Positions 26,639 through 34,639 of a DNA stretch of 64,000 nucleotides are shown here, piece after piece; the stretch's first letter is position 1, and every line of letters begins with the position of its first letter. Source of the DNA: Saccharopolyspora montiporae (GTDB lineage Bacteria; Actinomycetota; Actinomycetes; Mycobacteriales; Pseudonocardiaceae); assembly GCF_015209505.1 (NCBI RefSeq), contig NZ_JADEYC010000012.1, positions 98,140-162,139 on the forward strand. The letters are read 5' to 3'. The position numbers and the translations under genes were made by a program. The notes below the pieces were generated by a model, which saw only the letters and a program-made list of their open reading frames with translations, searched no databases and was not told where the DNA came from.

Positions 26639-28471
26639 ATGTGCGGCATCTCCGGCTGGATCGACTTCCAGCGCGACCTGACCCGCGAACAACCGACCAT
26701 CGATGCGATGTGCGCGACGATGAGCTGCCGCGGCCCCGACGCCGGCGGCACCTGGGTGCGCACGCACGCGGCACTGGGCCACCGCAGGCTCGCCATCATC
26801 GACCTGCCCGGCGGCACGCAGCCCATGCAGGCCGAGACGCCGGACGGCGCGGTCGCCATCGTCTACAGCGGTGAGGCGTACAACTACGACGAGCTGCGCG
26901 CCGAACTCCGCCGCCGCGGGCACCGCTTCGACACCGACAGCGACACCGAGGTCGTGCTGCACGGCTACCTCGAATGGGGCGCCCAGGTCGCCGAGCACCT
27001 CAACGGCATGTTCGCCTTCGCCGTCTGGGACGCGCGCGAAGACCGGTTGCTGCTGATCCGCGACCGCATGGGCATCAAACCGCTGTACTACTACCCCACC
27101 GAGCACGGCGTGCTGTTCGGCTCCGAACCCAAGGCGATCCTGGCCAACCCGCTGGCCGAGAAGGTCGTCGACGCCGACGGGCTGCGCGAGCTGTTCGCCA
27201 TGGTCAAAACCCCCCGCCAGGCCGTGTGGGCCGGGATGCGCGAGGTCGAGCCGGGCACCGTGCTGACCGCCGACCGCACCGGGCTGCACGAGCACACCTA
27301 CTGGCGGCTGCAGGCCAACCAGCACACCGACGACCAAGACGGCAGCGTCGCCCACGTGCGCGAGCTGCTCGACGACATCGTCTCCCGGCAACTCATCTCG
27401 GACGTGCCGCGCTGCGTGCTGCTGTCCGGCGGGCTCGACTCCAGCGCGATCACCGCGCTCGCCGGCCGGCAGCTCGCGGCGAGCGGTGAGCAGCTCCGCA
27501 GCTTCGCGGTGGACTTCCTGGGGCAGACCGAGAACTTCGTGCCGGACCCGATGCGCGCCACCCCGGATGGTCCCTACGTGCGGGACGTCGCCGAGCACGT
27601 CGGATCCGCGCACAGCGATATCGTGCTCGACCCGGACGCGCTGGCCGATCCGGAGGTCCGCCGGGCCGCCGTGGCGGCGCGCGACTTCCCGATGGGGCTC
27701 GGCGATATGGACCAGTCGCTGTACCTGCTGTTCAAGGCCATCCGCGAGCACTCCACCGTGGCGCTGTCCGGGGAGTCCGCCGATGAGGTCTTCGGCGGGT
27801 ACAAGTGGTTCCACGATCCGCAGGTGCAGCGGGCCGACACGTTCCCGTGGCTGGCCGCCGTCCAGGAACAGGGCGCGCACAGCAGCGTGCTGTCCCCGGA
27901 GGTCGCCTCCGCCCTGGACCTGGAGTCCTACGTGGCCGACAGCTACCGCACCGCACGCTCGGCAGTCCCGGAACTGCCCGGAGAAAGCGATTTCGAGCGG
28001 CGCATGCGGGTGATCTGCTACCTGCACCTGACCCGCTTCGTGCGGATCCTGCTGGACCGCAAGGACCGGATGAGCATGGCCGTCGGGCTGGAAGTCCGCG
28101 TCCCGTTCTGCGACCACAGGCTGGTGGAGTACGCGTTCAACGCGCCCTGGTCGCTGAAGACGTTCGACGGGCGGGAGAAGAGTCTGCTGCGCCGCGCGAC
28201 CGCTGACACGCTGCCGCGGTCGGTGGTGGACCGGGTGAAAAGCCCGTATCCGTCCACTCAGGACCCGAAGTACGTGGCCGCGCTGCAGAGCCAGGTGGCG
28301 CAGCTGCTGTCCGAAGACAACCCGGCGCTGTCCCTGCTCGACGAGCAGACCCTGCGCAGCCAGACCGAGGCGGACACCGCGCAGCTGGACCCCGCCGCCA
28401 GGTACGCGTTCGAACGCGCGCTGGACATGAGCGTCTGGTTCGACCAGCACCAGCCCGCCGTGAAGCTCTGA
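26639..28471 (+). CDS. asnB: AsnB, asparagine synthase (glutamine-hydrolysing)
   Basis: This class II amidotransferase makes asparagine from aspartate, ATP and glutamine. The nucleophile Cys2 follows the start (MCGISGWIDF), and the glutaminase domain runs to about 215 with RRLAIID and SDTEVVLHGYLEWG. The synthetase domain has the PP-loop LLSGGLDSSAI (262-271) and SGESADEVFGGYKWF. The position usually held by the oxyanion Asn in NGEIYN reads SGEAYN here. At 610 residues it is in the normal range. The ATG at 26639 has GAGGAG nine bases upstream. It is monocistronic, with a strong hairpin terminator downstream. Confidence 0.94.
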   Translation: MCGISGWIDFQRDLTREQPTIDAMCATMSCRGPDAGGTWVRTHAALGHRRLAIIDLPGGTQPMQAETPDGAVAIVYSGEAYNYDELRAELRRRGHRFDTDSDTEVVLHGYLEWGAQVAEHLNGMFAFAVWDAREDRLLLIRDRMGIKPLYYYPTEHGVLFGSEPKAILANPLAEKVVDADGLRELFAMVKTPRQAVWAGMREVEPGTVLTADRTGLHEHTYWRLQANQHTDDQDGSVAHVRELLDDIVSRQLISDVPRCVLLSGGLDSSAITALAGRQLAASGEQLRSFAVDFLGQTENFVPDPMRATPDGPYVRDVAEHVGSAHSDIVLDPDALADPEVRRAAVAARDFPMGLGDMDQSLYLLFKAIREHSTVALSGESADEVFGGYKWFHDPQVQRADTFPWLAAVQEQGAHSSVLSPEVASALDLESYVADSYRTARSAVPELPGESDFERRMRVICYLHLTRFVRILLDRKDRMSMAVGLEVRVPFCDHRLVEYAFNAPWSLKTFDGREKSLLRRATADTLPRSVVDRVKSPYPSTQDPKYVAALQSQVAQLLSEDNPALSLLDEQTLRSQTEADTAQLDPAARYAFERALDMSVWFDQHQPAVKL

Positions 28472-28479
28472 CGAACCCC

Positions 28480-28511
28480 GGCCCCGCGCCCCACCACAAG
28501 GGCGCGGGGCC
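28480..28511 (+). terminator. terminator between convergent asnB and mutM
   Basis: GGCCCCGCGCCC (28480-28491) pairs perfectly with GGGCGCGGGGCC (28500-28511) around an eight-base CACCACAA loop. It is nine bases after the asnB stop and six before the mutM stop, so it can serve both strands. Confidence 0.8.
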
Positions 28512-28516
28512 GTCCG

Positions 28517-29374
28517 TCAGCTGCGCGGTTGCGGTTGGCAGACGGGGCAGCTGTAGGCGGAGCGGTTCATGAACGGATCCCGGCGGACGGCGGCCCCGCA
28601 CCGCGGGCAGGCACCGTCGGCCTTGCCGTACACGGCCAGCGAGCGGTCGAAGTAGCCCGACTCACCGTTGACGTTGACGTAGAGCGCGTCGAACGACGTA
28701 CCGCCCGCATCCAACGCATCGCGCATCACCGCGGTGACTTCGGCGAGCAGCTCGCGGATCCGCTCGGCGGGCAGCTCGGCCGTGGGCTCGGCCCAGTGCA
28801 GCCGCGCGCGCCAGAGCGCCTCGTCGGCGTAGATGTTGCCGATCCCGGAGACCAGTCCCTGGTCCAGCAACGCCCGTTTGATCCCGGTGCGCCTGCGCCG
28901 GATGCGGGCGACCAGGTCCGCCACATCGAAACCGGGATCCATCGGATCGGGTGCGATGTGCGCGATGGGCTGCGGCACGTGCCCGCCCCCGGTCTCGACC
29001 AGCTCGGCCAGGTGCAGCCCGCCGAACGTGCGCTGGTCCACGAACCGCAGCTGCGGCCCGTCGTCGGTGAACCGCACCCGCACCCGCAGGTGCTTCTCGT
29101 CCGGAGCACCCGCGGGCTGGAACAGCAGCTGACCGCTCATCCCCAGGTGCGTCACCACCGCCTCGGACCGGTCCAGCACCAACCACAGGTACTTGCCCCG
29201 GCGGCGCACCGCGGTCACCTCACGACCGGCCAACCGGGCGGTGAAATCCCGCGGGCCGGGCAGATGCCTGCGCACCGCGCGCGGATGCAGAACCTCGGCA
29301 CCGGACACGGTGCGTCCGACCGCGTGCTCGGCGACTCCGCGGCGGACGACCTCGACTTCTGGAAGTTCTGGCAC
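28517..29374 (-). CDS. mutM: MutM/Fpg, formamidopyrimidine-DNA glycosylase
   Basis: This base-excision repair enzyme removes 8-oxoguanine and formamidopyrimidines and has AP-lyase activity. The start PELPEVE supplies the catalytic Pro2 and Glu3. Lys61 lies in the RRGKYLWL loop, the helix-two-turn-helix includes [20 protein letters not shown], and a C-terminal zinc finger CPRCG...CPVC (256-279) is intact. The length of 285 residues is typical. The GTG at 29374 lacks a strong ribosome binding site. It is 58 bp downstream of rnc in the conserved yceD-rpmF-rnc-mutM order. Confidence 0.96.
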   Translation of the reverse strand: MPELPEVEVVRRGVAEHAVGRTVSGAEVLHPRAVRRHLPGPRDFTARLAGREVTAVRRRGKYLWLVLDRSEAVVTHLGMSGQLLFQPAGAPDEKHLRVRVRFTDDGPQLRFVDQRTFGGLHLAELVETGGGHVPQPIAHIAPDPMDPGFDVADLVARIRRRRTGIKRALLDQGLVSGIGNIYADEALWRARLHWAEPTAELPAERIRELLAEVTAVMRDALDAGGTSFDALYVNVNGESGYFDRSLAVYGKADGACPRCGAAVRRDPFMNRSAYSCPVCQPQPRS

Positions 29375-29432
29375 GCCGACATCCTCGCCCACGCCGCGCG
29401 GGCACCCGCGGGCCGGGCCGTCGTGGACGCAG

Positions 29433-30221
29433 TCAGGCGGAAGCGGAGTCCGCGGAACCCGCCTGCTCGCCGGACTGCTCCCCGCGCTTCTCGGCGGACA
29501 GCGCGCGCCAGGCAGCCTCGGCGGCCTTCTGCTCGGCTTCCTTCTTCGTGGTGCCGTCCCCGCGTCCCAGGTCTCGGCCGCCCACGGAGACGTAGGCGCT
29601 GAACTCCTTGCGGTGGTCCGGGCCCTCTTCCTCGACCCGGTACTCCGGCACGCCGAGCGCGTCGGCCGCGGTGAGCTCCTGCAGGCTCGTCTTCCAGTCC
29701 AGCCCTGCCCCGCGGCGGGGCGCCTCGGCCAGCAGCGGCTCGAACAGCCGGTGGATGGCATCGCGCGCGACACCGATCCCGTTCTGCAGGTAGACGGCAC
29801 CGAGCACCGCCTCCAGCCCGTCGGCCAGAATGCTCGCCTTGTCCCGGCCGCCGGTCAGCTCTTCCCCCCGGCCGAGCAGCAGGTACTGCCCCAGACCGCC
29901 GTCGCCGAGACCGCGCGCCACGCTCGCCAGCGCGTGCATGTTGACCACGCTCGCCCGCAGCTTCGCCAGGTGCCCCTCGGGCAGGTCGGGATGCTCGGTG
30001 TAGAGCCGGTCGGTGATCACCAGGCCGAGTACCGCGTCGCCCAGGAACTCCAGTCGCTCGTTCGGCGGCAGACCGCCGTTCTCATACGCGTACGAGCGAT
30101 GGGTGAGGGCGAGCGTGAGCAGCTCGGCGTCGAGCTCGACGCCGAGCGCTGCCAACAACGGGGCCCGGTCGACGTTCCGCGCCCGCGACTGCTTTCCCCC
30201 CACTACACGACCACCGATCAA
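29433..30221 (-). CDS. rnc: RNase III
   Basis: This double-strand-specific endoribonuclease matures rRNA and processes structured mRNAs. The signature [12 protein letters not shown] (about 54-65) and the acidic residues in DGLEAVLGA define the catalytic domain. A dsRNA-binding domain ([16 protein letters not shown]...[19 protein letters not shown]) follows, with a short Glu/Ser/Ala tail, 262 residues in all. The start TTG 30221 overlaps the rpmF TGA as TTGA. GTG 30203, with GGTGG upstream, is a realistic alternative giving 256 residues. Confidence 0.95.
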   Translation of the reverse strand: MIGGRVVGGKQSRARNVDRAPLLAALGVELDAELLTLALTHRSYAYENGGLPPNERLEFLGDAVLGLVITDRLYTEHPDLPEGHLAKLRASVVNMHALASVARGLGDGGLGQYLLLGRGEELTGGRDKASILADGLEAVLGAVYLQNGIGVARDAIHRLFEPLLAEAPRRGAGLDWKTSLQELTAADALGVPEYRVEEEGPDHRKEFSAYVSVGGRDLGRGDGTTKKEAEQKAAEAAWRALSAEKRGEQSGEQAGSADSASA

Positions 30222-30400
30222 GCAGGCTGCGTGACCTGGCGGCCCGCGTACTGACCGCAGGTCGGGCAGACCACGTGCGGCAGCTTCGGCTCACGGCAGG
30301 AGCGGTTGGAGCACTCCACCAGCGTCGGCGCCGAGGTCTTCCACTGCGACCGGCGGTGACGGGTGTTCGACCGGGACATCTTGCGCTTGGGGACGGCCAC
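30218..30400 (-). CDS. rpmF: 50S ribosomal protein bL32 (zinc-binding form)
   Basis: Ribosomal protein bL32 has 60 residues here, starting [21 protein letters not shown]. Four cysteines (CSNRSC and CPTC) form a zinc ribbon, so this is the C+ form rather than the zinc-independent paralogue. It starts two bases after the yceD stop and overlaps rnc, so the three genes are co-translated. Confidence 0.97.
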   Translation of the reverse strand: MAVPKRKMSRSNTRHRRSQWKTSAPTLVECSNRSCREPKLPHVVCPTCGQYAGRQVTQPA

Positions 30401-30402
30401 GA

Positions 30403-30975
30403 CTAGTTCTCCTCCTCGGTACCGCCGAACCGCTCTTTCAACGCGGCCCAGCGGGGGTCAATCGTCTCATGCGTGTGGTCGGCGTCGAGTTCGGCCCACT
30501 TCGCACCGCACCCGGAGCACAGTCCCGGGCAGTCCGGGGAGCAGACCGGGGCCGACGGCAAGGACAGCAGCACGGCGTCGCGCACCACCGGCCCCAGGTC
30601 GATCAGATCGTCCACGATCCGCTCGACCTCGTCCTCGTCGGTGCTGGAATCGGTGGCGCTGTCCGGATAGGCGAACAGCTCCCTGACCTGCACCTCCACC
30701 TCATCCGCGACCGGGTCGAGGCACCGGGCGCACTCGCCGGTCAGCTGCGCGGACGCGGTCCCGGACACCAGGATGCCCTCGACCACCGATTCGGCCAGCA
30801 GGTCGAGCTCCACCGGATCGCCCTCGGCGACCTTGATCAGATCCAGCCCGAAACCGGCCGGCGCCGGGGCGCTGCGCTGGTAGGAACGGCTGCTGCCCGG
30901 CTGGTGGCCGATCTCACGGGCGTCGATCACCCACGGTCCACCCTGCGGGGTGCGCGCTTCGTGGTTCTGCGACAT
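30403..30975 (-). CDS. YceD/DUF177 protein, rRNA accumulation factor family
   Basis: This is a 190-residue member of the DUF177/YceD family, found next to rpmF in most bacteria and implicated in 23S rRNA accumulation. The family segment [24 protein letters not shown] (about 78-101) and a C-terminal [13 protein letters not shown] cluster (145-157) are visible; the cysteines could bind zinc. I used ATG 30975 ([10 protein letters not shown]). An open frame reaching 31134 adds an unrelated, Arg/Ser-rich extension and was not used. It heads the yceD-rpmF-rnc operon. Confidence 0.9.
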   Translation of the reverse strand: MSQNHEARTPQGGPWVIDAREIGHQPGSSRSYQRSAPAPAGFGLDLIKVAEGDPVELDLLAESVVEGILVSGTASAQLTGECARCLDPVADEVEVQVRELFAYPDSATDSSTDEDEVERIVDDLIDLGPVVRDAVLLSLPSAPVCSPDCPGLCSGCGAKWAELDADHTHETIDPRWAALKERFGGTEEEN

Positions 30976-31177
30976 CAGTACCGACAGTGCTTTCGACGAG
31001 GTGATCTGTTCCGACCTGTTGGTCGACCGGGCTCCGGCCGACGCGGCCGTCCGGGTCGCGCACCGGACCGGCGGGACCGGTCGGTGGCCGTCACCCGAGG
31101 CCAGCCAAACCAGCGTACGCGACGCGCGAAGCACGACGACAGCAGGTCCACCGACGCCGGAACCGGTCGCGAGCGGC

Positions 31178-31912
31178 TCAATTGCTGTCCGCGGAGCTCT
31201 CCGGACGCCACTCCTCGTAGTCGAACGGCGCGCTCATCGGGCTGCGCAACTGCTGGCGTCCCTTGCCGACCGTGCGCAGCGTGCGCCCGAGCAGGTCCTC
31301 GAACTCGGCCAGCCGCGAGTCCACGTAGGAGTCGCAGTCCCCGCGCAGCCGCTCCGCGTCCTCGTGCGCCTGCTCGACGATCCGCTTGGACTCGACGTTG
31401 GCGGCGTGCACGACCTCGGTGTCGGCGACGAGCTTGGCCTGCTCCGACTTGCCCTCGTGCACCGACTGGTCGTACGCGGCGCGGCCGGCCTGGACCATCC
31501 GGTCGGCCTCGGACTGCGCCCGGCTGACGTGATCCTCGTACTCGCGCTGCCCGGAAGTGACGGTCTGCTCGGCCTGCGCCCGGGCGTCGGCGAGCAGCGC
31601 GTCGGCCTGCTCGCGCGCCTCGGCCAGCATCTGCTCGGCCTCCGCGCGGGCGGAGGAAACCGTGCGCTCGGCCTCGGTGCGGGAGTCGGTCAGCGACTTG
31701 TCGGCCTTGGACTCGGCGGTGGAGATGACCTCGTCGCGGTGGTCGAGGACGTCCTGCGCATCGTCCATCTCCTTCGGGATGGCGTCGCGGACGTCGTCCA
31801 GCAGTTCCAGCACGTCCCCGCGCGGAACCACGCAGCCGGACGTCATCGGCACGCCGCGCGCCTCCTCGACGATCGTCACGAGCTCGTCGAGCGCCTCGAA
31901 CACCCGGTACAC
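31178..31912 (-). CDS. sepIVA: SepIVA-like DivIVA-domain cell-division/elongation protein
   Basis: This 244-residue coiled-coil protein has an N-terminal DivIVA-like segment, MYRVFEALDELVTIVEEARGVPMTSGCVVPRGDVLELLDDVRDAIP in broken form, matching the mycobacterial SepIVA/Rv2927c family. The middle (about 55-200) is one long coiled coil with heptads rich in Ala, Glu, Asp and Arg. In mycobacteria SepIVA works at the septum and the intracellular membrane domain during cell-wall growth. Position next to yceD-rpmF-rnc is conserved. The gene name is assigned by family resemblance and synteny. Confidence 0.85.
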   Translation of the reverse strand: MYRVFEALDELVTIVEEARGVPMTSGCVVPRGDVLELLDDVRDAIPKEMDDAQDVLDHRDEVISTAESKADKSLTDSRTEAERTVSSARAEAEQMLAEAREQADALLADARAQAEQTVTSGQREYEDHVSRAQSEADRMVQAGRAAYDQSVHEGKSEQAKLVADTEVVHAANVESKRIVEQAHEDAERLRGDCDSYVDSRLAEFEDLLGRTLRTVGKGRQQLRSPMSAPFDYEEWRPESSADSN

Positions 31913-32107
31913 CTTGATCTCCCTGCAGTCGTGGCCGCCGCGGAGGCAAGCATCTCAGACACCCGCAGCCGACGATCACGGGCTGTCGCACGTCCAGTCT
32001 GCCCGCACCGGCCCGGTGCGCGCGGCAAATCGGCGACCCGCGTGTCCGCGCACGCGCGCGGACCGGGCCCGGCCGCGCGGGGCCGGGCCCGGTCCGGGCG
32101 GGCGCGG

Positions 32108-32545
32108 TCAGGCGTTGGTGTCGGTGATGCGGAAGCTCTCGTAGTGGTCGTCGGTGTAGAAGAACTCGCCGCCCTCGCCCACGACGAAGCGGCGCGCTCC
32201 GCGGTCCGGACTGCCCGGCGTCTCCACCGTGTACTCCCGGTAGTAGCCGTCATCGCAGTCGGGCAGGATGCCCTCCCGGTTCTGGAAGACCTCGTCGTCC
32301 TGCGGGTACGGGTACGGGCCGCCCTGCTCGATCAGACCGACCGTGTCGGCTGCCTCCGGCGGCAGCGCGGACAGGTCCACCTGCTCGAACTCGGCGGTGT
32401 CCCCGCACGGGGCCTGCTGGACGACGCCGACAGCGCCCCGGTCCGGGGACAGCGCTGCTGCGGTGGCCTGGACCCCGAGCAGGCCCGCCATCGCGAGCAG
32501 ACCCGCCAGCAGGAGCCCGGCTGCTTTCGTGGTGATCCACTTCAT
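32108..32545 (-). CDS. secreted guanyl-specific ribonuclease (RNase Sa/T1 type)
   Basis: A 145-residue precursor has a signal peptide (MKWITTKAAGLLLAGLLAMAG..., cleavage likely near 29-33). The mature part closely follows RNase Sa: LSALPPEAADTVGLI, GGPYPYPQDDEVFQNREGILP, YYREYTVETPG, RGARRFVVGE and DDHYESF. The guanine-recognition Glu91, catalytic Glu104, Arg115, Arg119 and His134 are all kept. The RNase Sa disulfide cysteines are not; Cys47 and Cys97 may pair instead. It hydrolyses RNA 3' of guanosine. No barstar-like inhibitor lies nearby. It is an island between sepIVA and coaD. Confidence 0.88.
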   Translation of the reverse strand: MKWITTKAAGLLLAGLLAMAGLLGVQATAAALSPDRGAVGVVQQAPCGDTAEFEQVDLSALPPEAADTVGLIEQGGPYPYPQDDEVFQNREGILPDCDDGYYREYTVETPGSPDRGARRFVVGEGGEFFYTDDHYESFRITDTNA

Positions 32546-32633
32546 GGTCGAGCACGGTACCGACACCGGATGATCACGGAGCGGAATTGGCGTGAACCCG
32601 AAGTGTCCGGACCGGCGCACTCCCAGCCCGGGA

Positions 32634-33116
32634 TCAGGACAGTTCGGCGAGCCGTTCGCGCATCCGCTGCTCGATGGTCGGCGGCAGCAGCTCGGAGACA
32701 TCGCCGCCGTAGGTGGCGACCTCCTTGACCAGCGAGCTGGCCAGGAAGCTGTAGACCGGGTTGGTGGACATGAACAGCGTCTCCACCCCGGACAGCCGCT
32801 GGTTCATCTGCGCCATCTGCAGCTCGTAGTCGAAATCGCTGACGGCGCGCAGCCCCTTGACGATCGCCCCGATGCCGTTGGTCTTGCAGTAGTCGACCAG
32901 CAGGCCGTGCCAGGAGTCGATCCGCACGTTCGGGTAGCCCGCGGTGACCTCGCGCAGCATCTCCAGCCGCTCTTCGACGGAGAACAGCGTCTTCTTGCTC
33001 TTGTTGATCAGCACGGCGATCGTGACCTCGTCGAACTGGCGGGCGGCCCGCTCGATGATGTCCAGATGCCCGTTGGTCACCGGGTCGTACGAACCCGGGC
33101 ACACCGCACGCCTCAT
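32634..33116 (-). CDS. coaD: CoaD, phosphopantetheine adenylyltransferase
   Basis: This is the fourth step of coenzyme A synthesis: ATP plus 4'-phosphopantetheine gives dephospho-CoA. The 160-residue product has the nucleotidyltransferase motif [13 protein letters not shown] (8-20, TxGH), [17 protein letters not shown] and [18 protein letters not shown]. The ATG at 33116 ([12 protein letters not shown]) fits the family. It is followed downstream by the secreted RNase and preceded by rsmD, as in mycobacteria. Confidence 0.96.
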   Translation of the reverse strand: MRRAVCPGSYDPVTNGHLDIIERAARQFDEVTIAVLINKSKKTLFSVEERLEMLREVTAGYPNVRIDSWHGLLVDYCKTNGIGAIVKGLRAVSDFDYELQMAQMNQRLSGVETLFMSTNPVYSFLASSLVKEVATYGGDVSELLPPTIEQRMRERLAELS

Positions 33117-33210
33117 GAGGGCGCACGGTAGCACCGCGGCCACACCGGCCGGACAGGCGCGTGGCGCGGGTCACCGCAGGCCAACGGCCGGGTTTCCGCC
33201 GCGGGCCCGG

Positions 33211-33768
33211 TCAGTCGCCGTGCTCGGCCCGGTGCACCTCGGTCTCGCCGTAGCGGCGGGAGCGCAGCGGTCGCAGCGGCTCCGGCCAGTCCGGCGGTTC
33301 GCCGCGCGCGGACCGCTCGACGACCACCAGTGTTCCCGGCGCGGTCCAGCCGTTGCGCACCAGCAGTTCCAGCACCTGCGCCAACTCGGCACCGGGGACG
33401 TCGTAGGGCGGATCGCACAGCACCACGTCGCACGGCTCGTCCGGCGCTTCGGCCAGCGCGGTGCGCGCGGTCACCTGCAGCACGGCGGCCCCGGGCAGGC
33501 CGAGCGCGGTGACGTTCTTGCGCAGCAGACCGGCGGCCCGGCGATCGGACTCCACGAACACCGCCCGCGCGGCACCGCGGGACAGCGCTTCGAGGCCCAG
33601 CGCCCCCGAACCGGCGTAGAGGTCGAGCACGCGGGCACCGGCCAGCTGCACGGTCGACTCCAACGAGCTGAACAGCGCCTCGCGCACCCGGTCGGAGGTG
33701 GGCCGGGTACCGCGCTGCGGCACCTCGATGCGCCTTCCCCCGGCGGTGCCGGCCACGATCCGCGTCAC
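33211..33768 (-). CDS. rsmD: RsmD, 16S rRNA (guanine966-N2)-methyltransferase
   Basis: This SAM-dependent methyltransferase acts on G966 of 16S rRNA in the 30S subunit and has 185 residues. The N-terminus VTRIVAGTAGGRRI and RPTSDRVREALFSSL, the SAM site DLYAGSGALGLEALSRGA (about 49-66) and the catalytic motif VLCDPPYD are visible. I chose GTG 33768 because the family begins at this residue; the frame extending to 33831 lacks similarity. It is 94 bp upstream of coaD. Confidence 0.93.
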   Translation of the reverse strand: MTRIVAGTAGGRRIEVPQRGTRPTSDRVREALFSSLESTVQLAGARVLDLYAGSGALGLEALSRGAARAVFVESDRRAAGLLRKNVTALGLPGAAVLQVTARTALAEAPDEPCDVVLCDPPYDVPGAELAQVLELLVRNGWTAPGTLVVVERSARGEPPDWPEPLRPLRSRRYGETEVHRAEHGD

Positions 33769-33840
33769 CGGTTCATCGTGGCACCGGCCCGGTCCCCCGG
33801 CGGCGGCGGGCCGTCGGCGGGCGACCGCCACCGGTGCCGG

Positions 33841-34371
33841 TCACCCGTCAATGCGGGCGAATCCGCCCAGGTCCGGGACCCAGCGGTGGTACTCGTTCCA
33901 GCGCGCGCCGGTGTCCTGATCGGTCAGCGTGACCGCGACATCGCCGTGCCAGGTGGTGAAGTCCACCGGCACCTGCCGCCAGGTGCCCGGGGAGACCACC
34001 GTGCCCAGCGGCACGACCGACCCGTCGGGCGATCTGGTCAGCGCCACCAGCGCTGTGGAGTACTCCGAGCGGGGCGGACCGCAGTCGACCAGGGCCAGCA
34101 CGTCCTCGGTGCCATCCCCGGTCACGTCGGCATAGTCGATCCCGCGTTCGGGCGTGAACCGGTAGACCCAGCCGTCCGTGCGGGCCGCGCCCCCGCTGAA
34201 CCGCACGTGCTGCTGCGGACACGGCCCGACCCGCGGGACCTCGAATTCCGCATCGTGCCAATCGATCCCGCGCACATCCGCGGCCGGCTGCGCGGTGGCC
34301 GGGGCGGCGACCGCTGCCGGTGCGAGCACGAGCAGAACCGCGCCGGCGGCGCGCAGAGCGACAATGAGCAT
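33841..34371 (-). CDS. secreted protein of unknown function
   Basis: This 176-residue protein has a signal peptide (MLIVALRAAGAVLLVLAPAAVAAPATA, cleavage near 25-28). The mature part includes a calcium-loop-like DVTGDGTEDVLALVDC segment similar to FG-GAP/VCBS repeats. Two cysteines (GPCPQ and VDCG) could form a disulfide. No family is assigned. It lies on the minus strand between the repeat array behind pyc and rsmD, with 72 bp to the rsmD start. Confidence 0.65.
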   Translation of the reverse strand: MLIVALRAAGAVLLVLAPAAVAAPATAQPAADVRGIDWHDAEFEVPRVGPCPQQHVRFSGGAARTDGWVYRFTPERGIDYADVTGDGTEDVLALVDCGPPRSEYSTALVALTRSPDGSVVPLGTVVSPGTWRQVPVDFTTWHGDVAVTLTDQDTGARWNEYHRWVPDLGGFARIDG

Positions 34372-34468
34372 CGATACCCCCGGTGATCGCCTTCGCCGTA
34401 CAACCTAGCGGCACCGGCGGCTCGCGGGGGTTCCCCGATGGAGTGCATCTGCCTGGCGGACGAACCCG

Positions 34469-34610
34469 CCCACGCGGCTGCGGGATCCATCTGCCCACGC
34501 GGCTGCGGGCTCCATCTGCCCACGCGGCTGCGGGATCCATCTGCCCACGCGGCTGCGGGCTCCATCTGCCCACGCGGCTGCGGGATCCATCTGCCCACGC
34601 GGCTGCGGGG
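34469..34610. repeat. 25-bp direct tandem repeat, about 5.7 copies, no spacers
   Basis: The unit CCCACGCGGCTGCGGG followed by (A/C)TCCATCTG is repeated head to tail at 34469, 34494, 34519, 34544 and 34569, with a sixth partial copy from 34594. The only variation is one base that alternates strictly A, C, A, C, A, so the real period may be a 50-bp dimer. The array starts where the pyc terminator ends and lies upstream of the minus-strand secreted-protein gene. It does not encode a recognisable protein. Confidence 0.95.
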
Positions 34611-34631
34611 CGGGGAGAACCTCCCCGCCCC
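34607..34631 (-). terminator. terminator of pyc
   Basis: GGGGCGGGGAG (34607-34617) pairs perfectly with CTCCCCGCCCC (34621-34631) around a three-base AAC loop, nine bases past the pyc stop. On the minus strand it runs straight into the 25-bp repeat array. Confidence 0.8.
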
Positions 34632-34639
34632 GCGCGCGC

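Noticed and set aside
34469..34610. Possible CRISPR array
   Set aside because: The repeats are contiguous with no spacers, vary only at one alternating base, and no cas gene is in the window.
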